Positions 1-5,786 of a stretch of 8,086 bases of DNA are shown here, piece after piece; positions within the stretch are counted from its first letter, which is position 1, and the number at the start of each line of letters is the position of its first letter. The stretch is from an uncultured Bacillota bacterium. GTDB taxonomy: Bacteria; Bacillota; Clostridia; Peptostreptococcales; Anaerovoracaceae. A program made the position numbers and the translations under genes. Location of the stretch: positions 1 to 8,086 of the forward strand of contig CAMYWZ010000041.1 of assembly GCA_947302945.1 (NCBI GenBank), given 5' to 3'. Below the pieces are notes generated by a model that worked only from the letters and a program-made list of their open reading frames with translations, was not told where the DNA came from and searched no databases.

Positions 1-2
1 TC

Positions 3-65
3 AGGCGAAAGCCAGCGGTCCCCCTTAATGTCACCCGCGTCAGGGATGCGGCTGATGAGTTATAA
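3..65 (+). CDS. 3' end of an upstream gene (frame uncertain)
   Basis: The first 80 bases contain no start of their own and probably hold the tail of the gene before pyrK. Two frames are open from the window edge. One ends in TAA at 63-65 and gives a protein-like tail finishing VTRVRDAADEL. The other ends in TGA at 82-84 and would overlap the pyrK start as ATGA, the same arrangement as pyrK-pyrD, but its residues are rich in S, P and M and less convincing. In related operons the gene before pyrK is often carB, whose C-terminal domain could fit the first frame. The fragment is too short to show this. Confidence 0.33.
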   Translation, partial: RRKPAVPLNVTRVRDAADEL

Positions 66-80
66 TAAAGCATTAAAGCT

Positions 81-833
81 ATGAAACAAGGGATATTCAC
101 GATAACTGAAAATGAGAGGCTGACGGGGTCGGTGCTGAAGATGGTGCTGGAGGGAGACACTTCGGCTGTCACGGCGCCGGGGCAGTTCGTGAACGTGGCG
201 CTGCCGGGAAGGTACCTGAGGCGGCCTATCTCGGTCTGCGACCGCGAAGACGGAAAGCTGACTCTCGTCTACAAGGTCGTCGGCGGCGGCACAGCTGACA
301 TGGCTGCCATGGTGCCCGGAACACAGCTGGACATACTGACAGGCCTCGGGAATGGCTACGATCTGAGGAAGACCGGGCCTCTGCCACTGATCCTCGGCGG
401 CGGAATAGGCATACCGCCCATGTACTGGCTCGCGAAAGAGATCATCGGGGACGGCAGGATAGCCGTAAAGCTCACCGTGGTGCTGGGCTTCAACACGAAG
501 GACGAGATCTTCTTCGAAGACGAGTTCAGGGATCTGGGCTGCAATGTCATTGTGACGACCGTGGACGGAAGTTACGGAATGAAGGGTTATGTAACCACTC
601 CTGCAAATGGACTCGAATACTCATCGTATTACGCCTGCGGACCGCTGCCGATGCTTAAGGCGGTACATAAAGCCCTGCCCGAGCGCGGCCAGCTGTCGCT
701 CGAAGAGCGCATGGGATGCGGCTTCGGCGCCTGCATGGGATGCAGTATAAAGGTCAAAGGCGGATACAAGCGCGTCTGCAAGGACGGCCCGGTGTTCAGC
801 TCCGGCGAGCTTTTATGGGAGGAACAGCCATGA
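81..833 (+). CDS. pyrK: Dihydroorotate dehydrogenase B, electron transfer subunit PyrK
   Basis: This is the FAD and [2Fe-2S] subunit that passes electrons from dihydroorotate, oxidised by PyrD, to NAD+. The 250 residues match the usual family length. In order, there is a flavin-binding beta barrel with RPIS at 48-51 and GGGTADM at 68-74, then an NAD-binding domain with GGGIG at 106-110 and ACGP at 185-188. A C-terminal iron-sulfur loop follows with Cys213, Cys218, Cys221 and Cys233. The ATG at 81 gives the family-typical N-terminus, but no good ribosome binding site precedes it, which suggests translation coupled to the upstream gene. Its TGA overlaps the pyrD ATG. The assignment rests on motifs plus the adjacent pyrD. 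Confidence 0.95.
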   Translation: MKQGIFTITENERLTGSVLKMVLEGDTSAVTAPGQFVNVALPGRYLRRPISVCDREDGKLTLVYKVVGGGTADMAAMVPGTQLDILTGLGNGYDLRKTGPLPLILGGGIGIPPMYWLAKEIIGDGRIAVKLTVVLGFNTKDEIFFEDEFRDLGCNVIVTTVDGSYGMKGYVTTPANGLEYSSYYACGPLPMLKAVHKALPERGQLSLEERMGCGFGACMGCSIKVKGGYKRVCKDGPVFSSGELLWEEQP

Positions 834-1741
834 ACAGAACAGAAGTCACGCTCTGCGGCATCAGGCTCGACAACCCTGTCATCCCTGCTTCCGGCACCTT
901 CGGTTACGGCCGGGAATTCGCGGAAGCTTATGACATAAACATCCTCGGGACCTTCTCGTTCAAAGGCACCACAAAGGATCCGCGCTTCGGAAATCCCACG
1001 CCGCGCATCGCGGAGACTGCCTGCGGCATGCTCAACGCGGTGGGGCTTCAGAACCCCGGCGTGGATAAGGTCATCTCCGAAGAGCTTCCGGCTCTCGCGA
1101 AAGTCTTCCGTAAGCCTGTGATGGCAAACGTCAGCGGCTTTTCAGTCGAAGACTACGTATACACCTGCGAAAAGCTCGATAAGGAACCCCAGGTGGGCTG
1201 GCTCGAGGTCAACATCAGCTGCCCCAACGTGCACGGCGGCGGCATGAGCTTCGGCACGGACCCCAAAGCCGCGGCGCAGGTCACAGCGGCGGTCAAAAAG
1301 GTCACGACAAAGCCGGTAATAGTAAAGCTCTCCCCCAACGTCACGGACATCGCAGCCATAGCCAGGGCCTGCGAGGACGCCGGGGCGGACGGGATCAGCC
1401 TCATAAACACGCTCCTTGGCATGAGGATAGACCTTAAAACAGGCCGTCCACTGCTCGCCAACAGCACCGGCGGGCTTTCGGGACCTGCCATCTTCCCGGT
1501 GGCTGTCCGCATGGTCTGGCAGGTCGCAAAGGCTGTCAAAGTGCCTGTCGTGGGCATGGGCGGCGTAAGCTCGGCCCGGGACGTCATCGAGATGATGATG
1601 GCCGGCGCCACGGCAGTCGAAGTCGGAGCCGCGAACCTCACCGACCCCTTCGCCTGCAAAAAGATCATCGAAGCCCTGCCGGAAGAGATGGACAGGCTCG
1701 GCATAGCGAAACTCACAGACATCATCGGCAGCGCGCTGTAA
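830..1741 (+). CDS. pyrD: Dihydroorotate dehydrogenase B, catalytic subunit PyrD (class 1B)
   Basis: This is the FMN-containing catalytic subunit that oxidises dihydroorotate to orotate in the cytoplasm, working with PyrK. The 303-residue TIM barrel is of normal family length. Visible features are SFKGTT with the conserved lysine at 45, the substrate loop GMLNAVGLQNPG at 66-77, the catalytic cysteine in VNISCPN (Cys131, typical of class 1), Lys166 in VKLSPN, and the FMN phosphate loops GGLSGPAI (214-221) and GMGGV (242-246). The start at 830 is chosen because GGGAGG lies 7 bases upstream and the ATG overlaps the pyrK stop as ATGA. A longer reading from 716 would overlap the PyrK iron-sulfur coding region and is not credible. 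The ATGA overlap suggests coupled, matched synthesis of the two subunits. Confidence 0.96.
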   Translation: MNRTEVTLCGIRLDNPVIPASGTFGYGREFAEAYDINILGTFSFKGTTKDPRFGNPTPRIAETACGMLNAVGLQNPGVDKVISEELPALAKVFRKPVMANVSGFSVEDYVYTCEKLDKEPQVGWLEVNISCPNVHGGGMSFGTDPKAAAQVTAAVKKVTTKPVIVKLSPNVTDIAAIARACEDAGADGISLINTLLGMRIDLKTGRPLLANSTGGLSGPAIFPVAVRMVWQVAKAVKVPVVGMGGVSSARDVIEMMMAGATAVEVGAANLTDPFACKKIIEALPEEMDRLGIAKLTDIIGSAL

Positions 1742-1776
1742 GGCGCAGCCGCTTAAAGCACCGAAAGGAATACACA

Positions 1777-2475
1777 ATGGGCAAAGACGTAATAGTAGCC
1801 TGCGATTTCCCCTCGAAGGAAGCCACGCTGGCCTTCCTGGACAGGTTCACGGGCCGCAAACCCTTCGTCAAGATAGGGATGGAACTGTTCTACGCCGAAG
1901 GTCCGGACATAGTCCGCGAGATCAAGGCGCGCGGGCACAGGATATTCCTTGACCTCAAGCTGCACGACATCCCAAATACCGTGAAAAGCGCCATGGCGGT
2001 GCTCTCAAGGCTGGACGTTGATATCTGCAACGTCCACGCCGCAGGCACCACCGCCATGATGAAGGCCGCCCTCGAAGGCCTCACCCGTCCCGACGGGACG
2101 CGCCCCCTGCTGATCGCCGTCACCCAGCTGACGTCCACCGACCAGCAGGCCATGGAAAGCGACCTTCTGATACGCGAGCCCATGGGCAAAGTCGTGATGC
2201 ACTACGCGCTCACAGCCAGGAACTCCGGACTGGACGGCGTGGTCTGCTCGCCTCTTGAGGCGGAAGCGGTCCACAGGACCTGCGGGAAGCAGTTCATGAC
2301 CGTCACCCCGGGCATCAGGTTTGCGGACGGCGAGCTCGGAGACCAGAAGCGCGTCATGACGCCCGCGAAGGCAAAAGAAGCTGGCTCGGACTACATAGTC
2401 GTAGGACGCCCCATAACCCGCTCAGACGACCCGGAAAGCGCCTATATGCGCTGCGTCGATGAATTTATCGGCTGA
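1777..2475 (+). CDS. pyrF: Orotidine 5'-phosphate decarboxylase
   Basis: PyrF decarboxylates OMP to UMP, the last step of the pathway. The 232-residue product is a standard small (group 1) decarboxylase. The catalytic array is plain in FLDLKLHDIPNT, with Asp59, Lys61 and Asp64. Asp10 in the first strand (VACDF), Lys32 in VKIGMELF, TPGIR at 178-181 and the phosphate-binding VVGRPIT near 208-214 complete the barrel. AAAGGA at 1764-1769 sets the start, and the gene lies 35 bases after pyrD, consistent with the same transcript. It is followed by the longest gap in the operon, a 281-base stretch of hairpins, so pyrF may end one transcriptional segment. Confidence 0.96.
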   Translation: MGKDVIVACDFPSKEATLAFLDRFTGRKPFVKIGMELFYAEGPDIVREIKARGHRIFLDLKLHDIPNTVKSAMAVLSRLDVDICNVHAAGTTAMMKAALEGLTRPDGTRPLLIAVTQLTSTDQQAMESDLLIREPMGKVVMHYALTARNSGLDGVVCSPLEAEAVHRTCGKQFMTVTPGIRFADGELGDQKRVMTPAKAKEAGSDYIVVGRPITRSDDPESAYMRCVDEFIG

Positions 2476-2584
2476 GCCGTAAAAACGCGTCAGAACGGCT
2501 GTCAGAGCCTTACAGAGGGTCTTGCGAGGCCTTTGATCATCCAGCACATGTAAAAGCTCCTTGTGAGGGAGCATGTACGATCAA
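2475..2584 (+). other. Two smaller hairpins after pyrF
   Basis: Right after pyrF, AGCCGT (2475-2480, starting in the stop codon) pairs with ACGGCT (2495-2500). A larger interrupted stem follows: TTGATC (2533-2538) with GATCAA (2579-2584), ACAT with ATGT inside it, and GCTCC (2556-2560) with GGAGC (2568-2572) around a 7-base loop. Neither stem is followed by a T run, so neither looks like a standard terminator. They may be RNA processing or stability elements between pyrF and pyrE. Function is inferred only from folding potential. Confidence 0.45.
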
Positions 2585-2609
2585 GTGACTGTTATAGTGT
2601 GAAAGCGCC

Positions 2610-2723
2610 GGCCTGTAAATGTGTCTTCAGGGACCGCGCTCTTTGATCTCGCTGAGGCCTTCTTAGGTCGGCCTCTTCTCAATCAAGCGCTAGCAACGGC
2701 CCCTGAAGACACATTTACAGGCC
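2610..2723. repeat. Rod-like inverted repeat element, 23-bp perfect arms
   Basis: The arm at 2610-2632 (starting GGCCTGTAAATG) is the exact reverse complement of 2701-2723 (ending CATTTACAGGCC). The pairing continues after one mismatch for three more bases. The 68-base centre folds on itself: GCGCT (2636-2640) with AGCGC (2686-2690), TGAT with ATCA, and GAGGCC (2654-2659) with GGCCTC (2670-2675). The element is therefore a nearly continuous rod of about 114 bases. No T run follows, so it is not a simple terminator, and it encodes no credible protein. It could be a small non-autonomous mobile repeat (MITE-like), although no clear target duplication is visible, or a processing hairpin in the pyr transcript. 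Confidence 0.8.
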
Positions 2724-2742
2724 TGATTATAAACGATAAATA
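2714..2742 (+). promoter_or_regulatory. Weak candidate promoter for pyrE
   Basis: TTTACA at 2714-2719 lies 17 bases before TAAATA at 2737-2742, 15 bases ahead of the pyrE ATG. The -35-like box is part of the right arm of the inverted repeat. If used, the element would bring its own promoter to pyrE and pyrB, but the transcript would begin very close to the ribosome binding site. The match is modest. Confidence 0.22.
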
Positions 2743-2756
2743 CCAAGGAGATACAA

Positions 2757-3395
2757 ATGGAACTCAGCAAACTCATAGCAAAAGACCTGCTTTCGATCAG
2801 AGCGGTGTTCTTCAGGCCGGATGAGCCCTTCACCTGGGCCAGCGGCATCAAGAGCCCGGTCTACTGCGACAACAGGCTCACGCTCACAGCGCCGAAGGTC
2901 CGCACGGACGTTGAAAACGGCCTGGTCGAGCTGATCAGGAAGAACTACCCGGACGTCCAGGTCCTGATGGGCACCTCCACCGCGGGCATCGCCCACGCGG
3001 CTATCTGCGGCCACATCATGGGGCTTCCCATGGGCTACGTAAGAAGCGGCGCCAAGGACCACGGCAGGCAGAACCAGATAGAAGGCCGCCTCGAGCCGGG
3101 CCAGAAAGTCGTCGTCGTAGAAGACCTGATCTCCACCGCGGGAAGCGTCCTGGAGGTCGTCCAGGTCCTGCGCGAAGCCGGCGCCGAAGTCCTGGGCATA
3201 GTCTCGATATTCACCTACGGTATGAAGAAAGGCTTAGACCGCCTCGCAGCCGCCGGTGTCAGGAACGTCTCGCTCACTAACTTCGACGAGATCGCCAAAG
3301 CCGCCGCCGAAGAAGGCTACATAGCCGAAAGCGACATCGCCCGCCTCATCGCGTTCAGAAACGATCCTTCCGACGAGAGCTGGATCAGGAAATAA
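2757..3395 (+). CDS. pyrE: Orotate phosphoribosyltransferase
   Basis: PyrE transfers phosphoribose from PRPP to orotate, giving OMP for PyrF. The 212 residues fit the family. The PRPP-binding signature is VVVVEDLISTAGS at 118-130, with the acidic pair at Glu122-Asp123. The flexible catalytic loop with the conserved Lys-Asp-His-Gly is at 100-103 in RSGAKDHGRQ. The N-terminal FTWASGIKSPVYCDNR segment (25-40) is typical of the orotate-binding region. AAGGAG at 2745-2750 gives a clear start. The gene sits between the structured pyrF-pyrE gap and pyrB. The 34-base gap to pyrB holds a short GGCCC/GGGCC hairpin (3402-3414) with no T run. Confidence 0.96.
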   Translation: MELSKLIAKDLLSIRAVFFRPDEPFTWASGIKSPVYCDNRLTLTAPKVRTDVENGLVELIRKNYPDVQVLMGTSTAGIAHAAICGHIMGLPMGYVRSGAKDHGRQNQIEGRLEPGQKVVVVEDLISTAGSVLEVVQVLREAGAEVLGIVSIFTYGMKKGLDRLAAAGVRNVSLTNFDEIAKAAAEEGYIAESDIARLIAFRNDPSDESWIRK

Positions 3396-3429
3396 AAAAG
3401 GGGCCCGAAGGGCCGCAGGAAGACCGACA

Positions 3430-4500
3430 ATGAGAAGCCTTATCAACATCACAGACCTGTCCGTCGAAGAGCTCTACGCCCTCATGGACAAAGCCCTGGA
3501 CATCATCCAAAGCCCCAGCAGCTACAGCGGCAGCTGCCGCGGAAAGAAGATCGCCACCCTGTTCTTCGAGCCCTCCACGCGCACGCGCCTCTCCTTTGAG
3601 GCGGCCATGCTGGAGCTCGGAGGGAGCGTCATCTCGGTCAGCGGAGCCGGGGGCTCGTCCGTCACCAAAGGCGAGACCCTTGCCGACACAGCGAAAGTCG
3701 TCAGCTGCTACGCAGACATCATAGCCGTGCGCCATCCGCTTGCGGGTTCGGCCCGCGAGATGTCCAAAGCCGCAGGCATCCCGGTCATCAACGCCGGCGA
3801 CGGTGGCCACTACCACCCCACGCAGACGCTCGCGGACCTGCTCACGATATACCGCGAAAAAGGCCGCCTGACCGGTCTTACGATAGGCATCTGCGGAGAC
3901 CTTCTCTACGGCCGCACCGTCCACTCGCTGATCGATGCGATGAGCCGCTACGAAGGCACACGCTTCGTGCTGATCGCCCCAAGCGAGCTGCGCGTACCGG
4001 ACCACATCACTGAAAAACTGAGCACTCTGGGCATCCCCTTCGAGGAGACCACGGACCTTGAGGAAGCCCTGCCCTCGCTCGACATGCTCTACATGACCCG
4101 CATCCAGCGCGAGCGCTTCGAGAACCCCCAGACCTACGAGCGCCTTGCCGGCTGCTACGTCCTGGATTCCCGCAAGATGCGCTCCGCAAGGAAGGACTGC
4201 ATAGTCCTGCACCCTCTCCCCCGCGTCGACGAGATCAGCACCGACTTCGACTCCGACCCCCGCGCCGCCTACTTCCGCCAGGCCCAGAACGGCAAATTCA
4301 TGCGCGAGGCCCTGATCTTAAAGCTTCTGGCCGAGGCCTCCCTGCCTGCGCCGGAAGAGAACGTCTACTCCGACCCGCGCTTCAAGTGCACGAACAAGAA
4401 GTGCGTCTGCGCCCACGAGCGCGGCATAGTCCACGAAGTCTACTACGACACCAAGGGCGCCCTGCGCTGCGCCTACTGCGACGAGCTGATAGAAGAGTAA
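3430..4500 (+). CDS. pyrB: Aspartate carbamoyltransferase fused to a PyrI-type zinc module
   Basis: This enzyme joins carbamoyl phosphate and aspartate to give N-carbamoyl aspartate. Residues 1 to about 305 are a normal catalytic chain: FFEPSTRTRLSFE (46-58) binds carbamoyl phosphate, the mobile loop Lys80 lies in VTKGE, HPTQTLADLL is at 129-138, and HPLPRVDEI is at 261-269. The product is 356 residues, about 45 longer than a usual PyrB. The extra tail holds Cys320-x4-Cys325 and Cys347-x2-Cys350, the spacing of the zinc site at the end of the regulatory chain PyrI. The PyrI nucleotide-binding domain is absent. AGGA at 3417-3420 sets the start. The catalytic assignment is firm; the zinc role is inferred from cysteine spacing and neighbouring residues. 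Confidence 0.95.
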   Translation: MRSLINITDLSVEELYALMDKALDIIQSPSSYSGSCRGKKIATLFFEPSTRTRLSFEAAMLELGGSVISVSGAGGSSVTKGETLADTAKVVSCYADIIAVRHPLAGSAREMSKAAGIPVINAGDGGHYHPTQTLADLLTIYREKGRLTGLTIGICGDLLYGRTVHSLIDAMSRYEGTRFVLIAPSELRVPDHITEKLSTLGIPFEETTDLEEALPSLDMLYMTRIQRERFENPQTYERLAGCYVLDSRKMRSARKDCIVLHPLPRVDEISTDFDSDPRAAYFRQAQNGKFMREALILKLLAEASLPAPEENVYSDPRFKCTNKKCVCAHERGIVHEVYYDTKGALRCAYCDELIEE

Positions 4501-4518
4501 GCCGCTATGGAGGCACCC

Positions 4519-5433
4519 ATGAAAAAAGTACTGATAATAGGCGGCACCTACTTCGCCGGCAGAGTCTTCGCGATGATAGCAAGCCAGGCCGGCTACAGCC
4601 TGACTTTCATCAACCGCGGCACCTACTCCATGAAGTTCTTAGGTGACGTTACAGAATACAAGTGCGACAGGCATGATCTTGAAGGGCTGTCCGCCATCCC
4701 CTTCGGCGAATACGACGCCGTCGTTGACTTCTGCGCCTACGAACCCTGCGACTGCGAAGGTCTTCTGCGCTCCCTGAATATGAAGACCGCCCAGTACATC
4801 CTCCTCAGCACCGGCGACGTCTACGACCGCAGCATCCGCACCCCCAAGGACGAGACCGCGCCCCTTCAGGACCACTTGGGAGATTGCATGGCCGCCGACT
4901 ACATGTGGAAGAAGCGCAATCTTGAGGACGAAGCCGCCAAGGTCTGCGAGAAGCTCGGCATCGGCCTTACCATCCTGCGCCCCGCCTTCATCTACGGTCC
5001 CTACAACTACGCCCCGCGCGAAAGCTTCTATATTGAAAAGATCGTAAAGCGCCAGCCCATACCCGTCCCCGCGGACTCCGACTCCGAGTGGAACTTCGTC
5101 TTCGTCACCGACGTTGCCCGCGCCATCTGCGCCTGCATCGAAAACCAGGGCACAGCAAAAGGACAGGCCTATAACCTGTCCGCGCCCGAAGTCATAACAT
5201 ATAAAACATTTATGGAAACACTCCGCAAAGCAGCGGACATAGAGTTTGAAACCTACCCTGTAACAGTCAGCGAAGTCTTTTCGCAGAACATCCCGCTGCC
5301 CTTCCCGCTGATGGCCTCCGAGAGCGAGCTCTTCATCGGCACAAAGATCGCCGCCCGGCTCGGCATCACCTACTCCCCCTTCGAGACCGGCCTCGCCAAA
5401 GCCTACCGCGCCTTCAAAAGCGTCTACGAATAA
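4519..5433 (+). CDS. Extended short-chain dehydrogenase/epimerase family protein
   Basis: The 304-residue product is an NAD(P)-binding Rossmann protein of the nucleotide-sugar epimerase group. It begins VLIIGGTYFAG, with the glycine motif at 8-14. It also has the likely catalytic Tyr128 and Lys132 (Y-x3-K), Ser97 in LLSTGD, and LRPAFIYGPYNY at 153-164, a pattern typical of extended SDRs. The substrate cannot be read from sequence, and it resembles no pyrimidine enzyme. The ATG at 4519 is preferred over one at 4507 because TGGAGG at 4508-4513 is a good ribosome binding site that would otherwise lie inside the coding region. The gene follows pyrB by 18 bases and is probably cotranscribed, perhaps as a passenger gene. 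Confidence 0.88.
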   Translation: MKKVLIIGGTYFAGRVFAMIASQAGYSLTFINRGTYSMKFLGDVTEYKCDRHDLEGLSAIPFGEYDAVVDFCAYEPCDCEGLLRSLNMKTAQYILLSTGDVYDRSIRTPKDETAPLQDHLGDCMAADYMWKKRNLEDEAAKVCEKLGIGLTILRPAFIYGPYNYAPRESFYIEKIVKRQPIPVPADSDSEWNFVFVTDVARAICACIENQGTAKGQAYNLSAPEVITYKTFMETLRKAADIEFETYPVTVSEVFSQNIPLPFPLMASESELFIGTKIAARLGITYSPFETGLAKAYRAFKSVYE

Positions 5434-5438
5434 AGCAG

Positions 5439-5462
5439 AATATCATTTGCCCAAATGATATT
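5439..5462. promoter_or_regulatory. 11-bp palindrome overlapping a -35 box
   Basis: AATATCATTTG (5439-5449) and CAAATGATATT (5452-5462) are perfect inverted copies separated by two bases. The palindrome begins 5 bases after the epimerase stop, and its last two bases are the first two of the TTGACA box of the following promoter. It could be a repressor site, or a weak end signal for transcripts arriving from either side. It has no T run on the + side. Confidence 0.55.
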
Positions 5463-5489
5463 GACAACACCCATGTGAGGTGCTATTGT
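5461..5489 (+). promoter_or_regulatory. Strong sigma-70-type promoter of a small RNA
   Basis: A consensus TTGACA at 5461-5466 is followed after exactly 17 bases by TATTGT at 5484-5489, preceded by TGC, which makes an extended -10. The predicted start is near 5496. No open reading frame with a ribosome binding site follows before the terminator at 5541-5591, so the product is expected to be a short RNA. Confidence 0.75.
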
Positions 5490-5495
5490 TGAGAC

Positions 5496-5591
5496 ACAAA
5501 GGAACTACCACCCAAGACGGTCGTAGCCCTGACTAAACGTCACAAAGTGACCGTATCAATTAGGACGTCGAGACGGTCACTTGTGTTTTTT
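5496..5591 (+). ncRNA. Putative antisense antitoxin RNA
   Basis: The predicted transcript is about 96 bases, from a near-consensus promoter to a strong intrinsic terminator. It runs opposite the 31-codon peptide gene at 5577-5672. It covers that gene's last codons and stop, plus its likely 3' untranslated region, so it is perfectly complementary to the peptide mRNA over any shared length. Short convergent pairs of this kind are known as type I toxin-antitoxin loci in Firmicutes. The antitoxin role is inferred from layout. Both ends are predicted. Confidence 0.55.
5541..5591 (+). terminator. Intrinsic terminator of the small RNA
   Basis: CACAAAGTGACCGT (5541-5554) pairs with ACGGTCACTTGTG (5573-5585) with one bulged A around an 18-base loop. 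Six T follow directly (5586-5591). The same hairpin read on the other strand includes the peptide stop codon but has no T run after it, so the peptide mRNA probably runs on further left. Confidence 0.8.
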
Positions 5592-5672
5592 GCTTTCTTT
5601 GCCGAAAGCATATCCGGCCATGAAGAATGACAGGCATAGGGCTACGATAGCCATAAACTCTGAAATACTCAT
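5577..5672 (-). CDS. Small hydrophobic peptide, type I toxin-like
   Basis: This 31-residue ORF on the minus strand starts MSISEFMAIVALC, has one hydrophobic stretch (about residues 6-24) and ends in a basic tail, KESKKHK. The ATG at 5672 is preceded by an exceptionally strong ribosome binding site (GGAGGAGGTG, within 5679-5688), and its own TATAAT promoter lies about 110 bases upstream. These signals show it is a real gene despite its size. Single-helix basic-tailed peptides opposite a short antisense RNA fit membrane-acting type I toxins, including the putative holin-like toxin annotations found in Firmicutes. Membership in a named family cannot be confirmed here. It could instead be a small regulatory membrane peptide. 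Confidence 0.7.
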   Translation of the reverse strand: MSISEFMAIVALCLSFFMAGYAFGKESKKHK

Positions 5673-5680
5673 AAGCCTCA

Positions 5681-5720
5681 CCTCCTCCTACAGTCGGGAG
5701 GGAACACAACCGCCCCTCCC
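5681..5720 (-). promoter_or_regulatory. Alternative hairpins controlling the peptide ribosome binding site
   Basis: In the leader of the small peptide mRNA, CCCTCCC (complement of 5696-5702) can pair upstream with GGGAGGG (complement of 5714-5720). Alternatively, through its CCTCC, it can pair downstream with the GGAGG ribosome binding site (complement of 5681-5688). The two pairings exclude each other, one hiding and one exposing the site. This is predicted from complementarity only. Confidence 0.45.
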
Positions 5721-5777
5721 CTTTTGAAGGGTCAGGACGAAAGACCGTCTACCGAATCGGTGGCAGTTCCGAAAAAC

Positions 5778-5786
5778 ATTATAGCA
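5778..5786 (-). promoter_or_regulatory. Extended -10 promoter of the small peptide gene
   Basis: On the minus strand a perfect TATAAT (5783-5778) is preceded by TGC, an extended -10. No good -35 box is present at 16-18 bases; the 17-base position reads ACCACA. The extended -10 may compensate, or an activator may bind. The start would be near 5771, giving a leader of about 99 bases before the ATG at 5672. Confidence 0.6.

Noticed and set aside
61..66. Perfect TATAAT just ahead of pyrK
   Set aside because: There is no acceptable -35 box at 16-18 bases, and the site lies at the end of an upstream reading frame in what looks like a continuous operon.
716..829. Longer N-terminus for PyrD
   Set aside because: It would read through the PyrK iron-sulfur loop in another frame, with arginine-rich residues unlike any PyrD; the start at 830 has the ribosome binding site and ATGA overlap.
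1142..1777. Long antisense frames opposite pyrD (also 3385-4212 opposite pyrB)
   Set aside because: They mirror the strong third-position GC bias of the genes on the other strand and show no family motifs or ribosome binding sites.
2507..2530. PyrR-binding-loop-like segment (CAGAGGG in a GCCTT/GAGGC stem) before pyrE
   Set aside because: It departs from the PyrR consensus at key loop positions, and no terminator with a T run follows before pyrE, so a classical pyr attenuator is not supported.
2621..2824. 67-codon rightward open frame
   Set aside because: It runs through the palindromic element into pyrE in another frame and has no start signal.
4507..4518. Earlier ATG for the epimerase-like gene
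   Set aside because: The four extra codons contain the GGAGG that serves as ribosome binding site for the ATG at 4519, and the Rossmann strand starts directly after the later Met.
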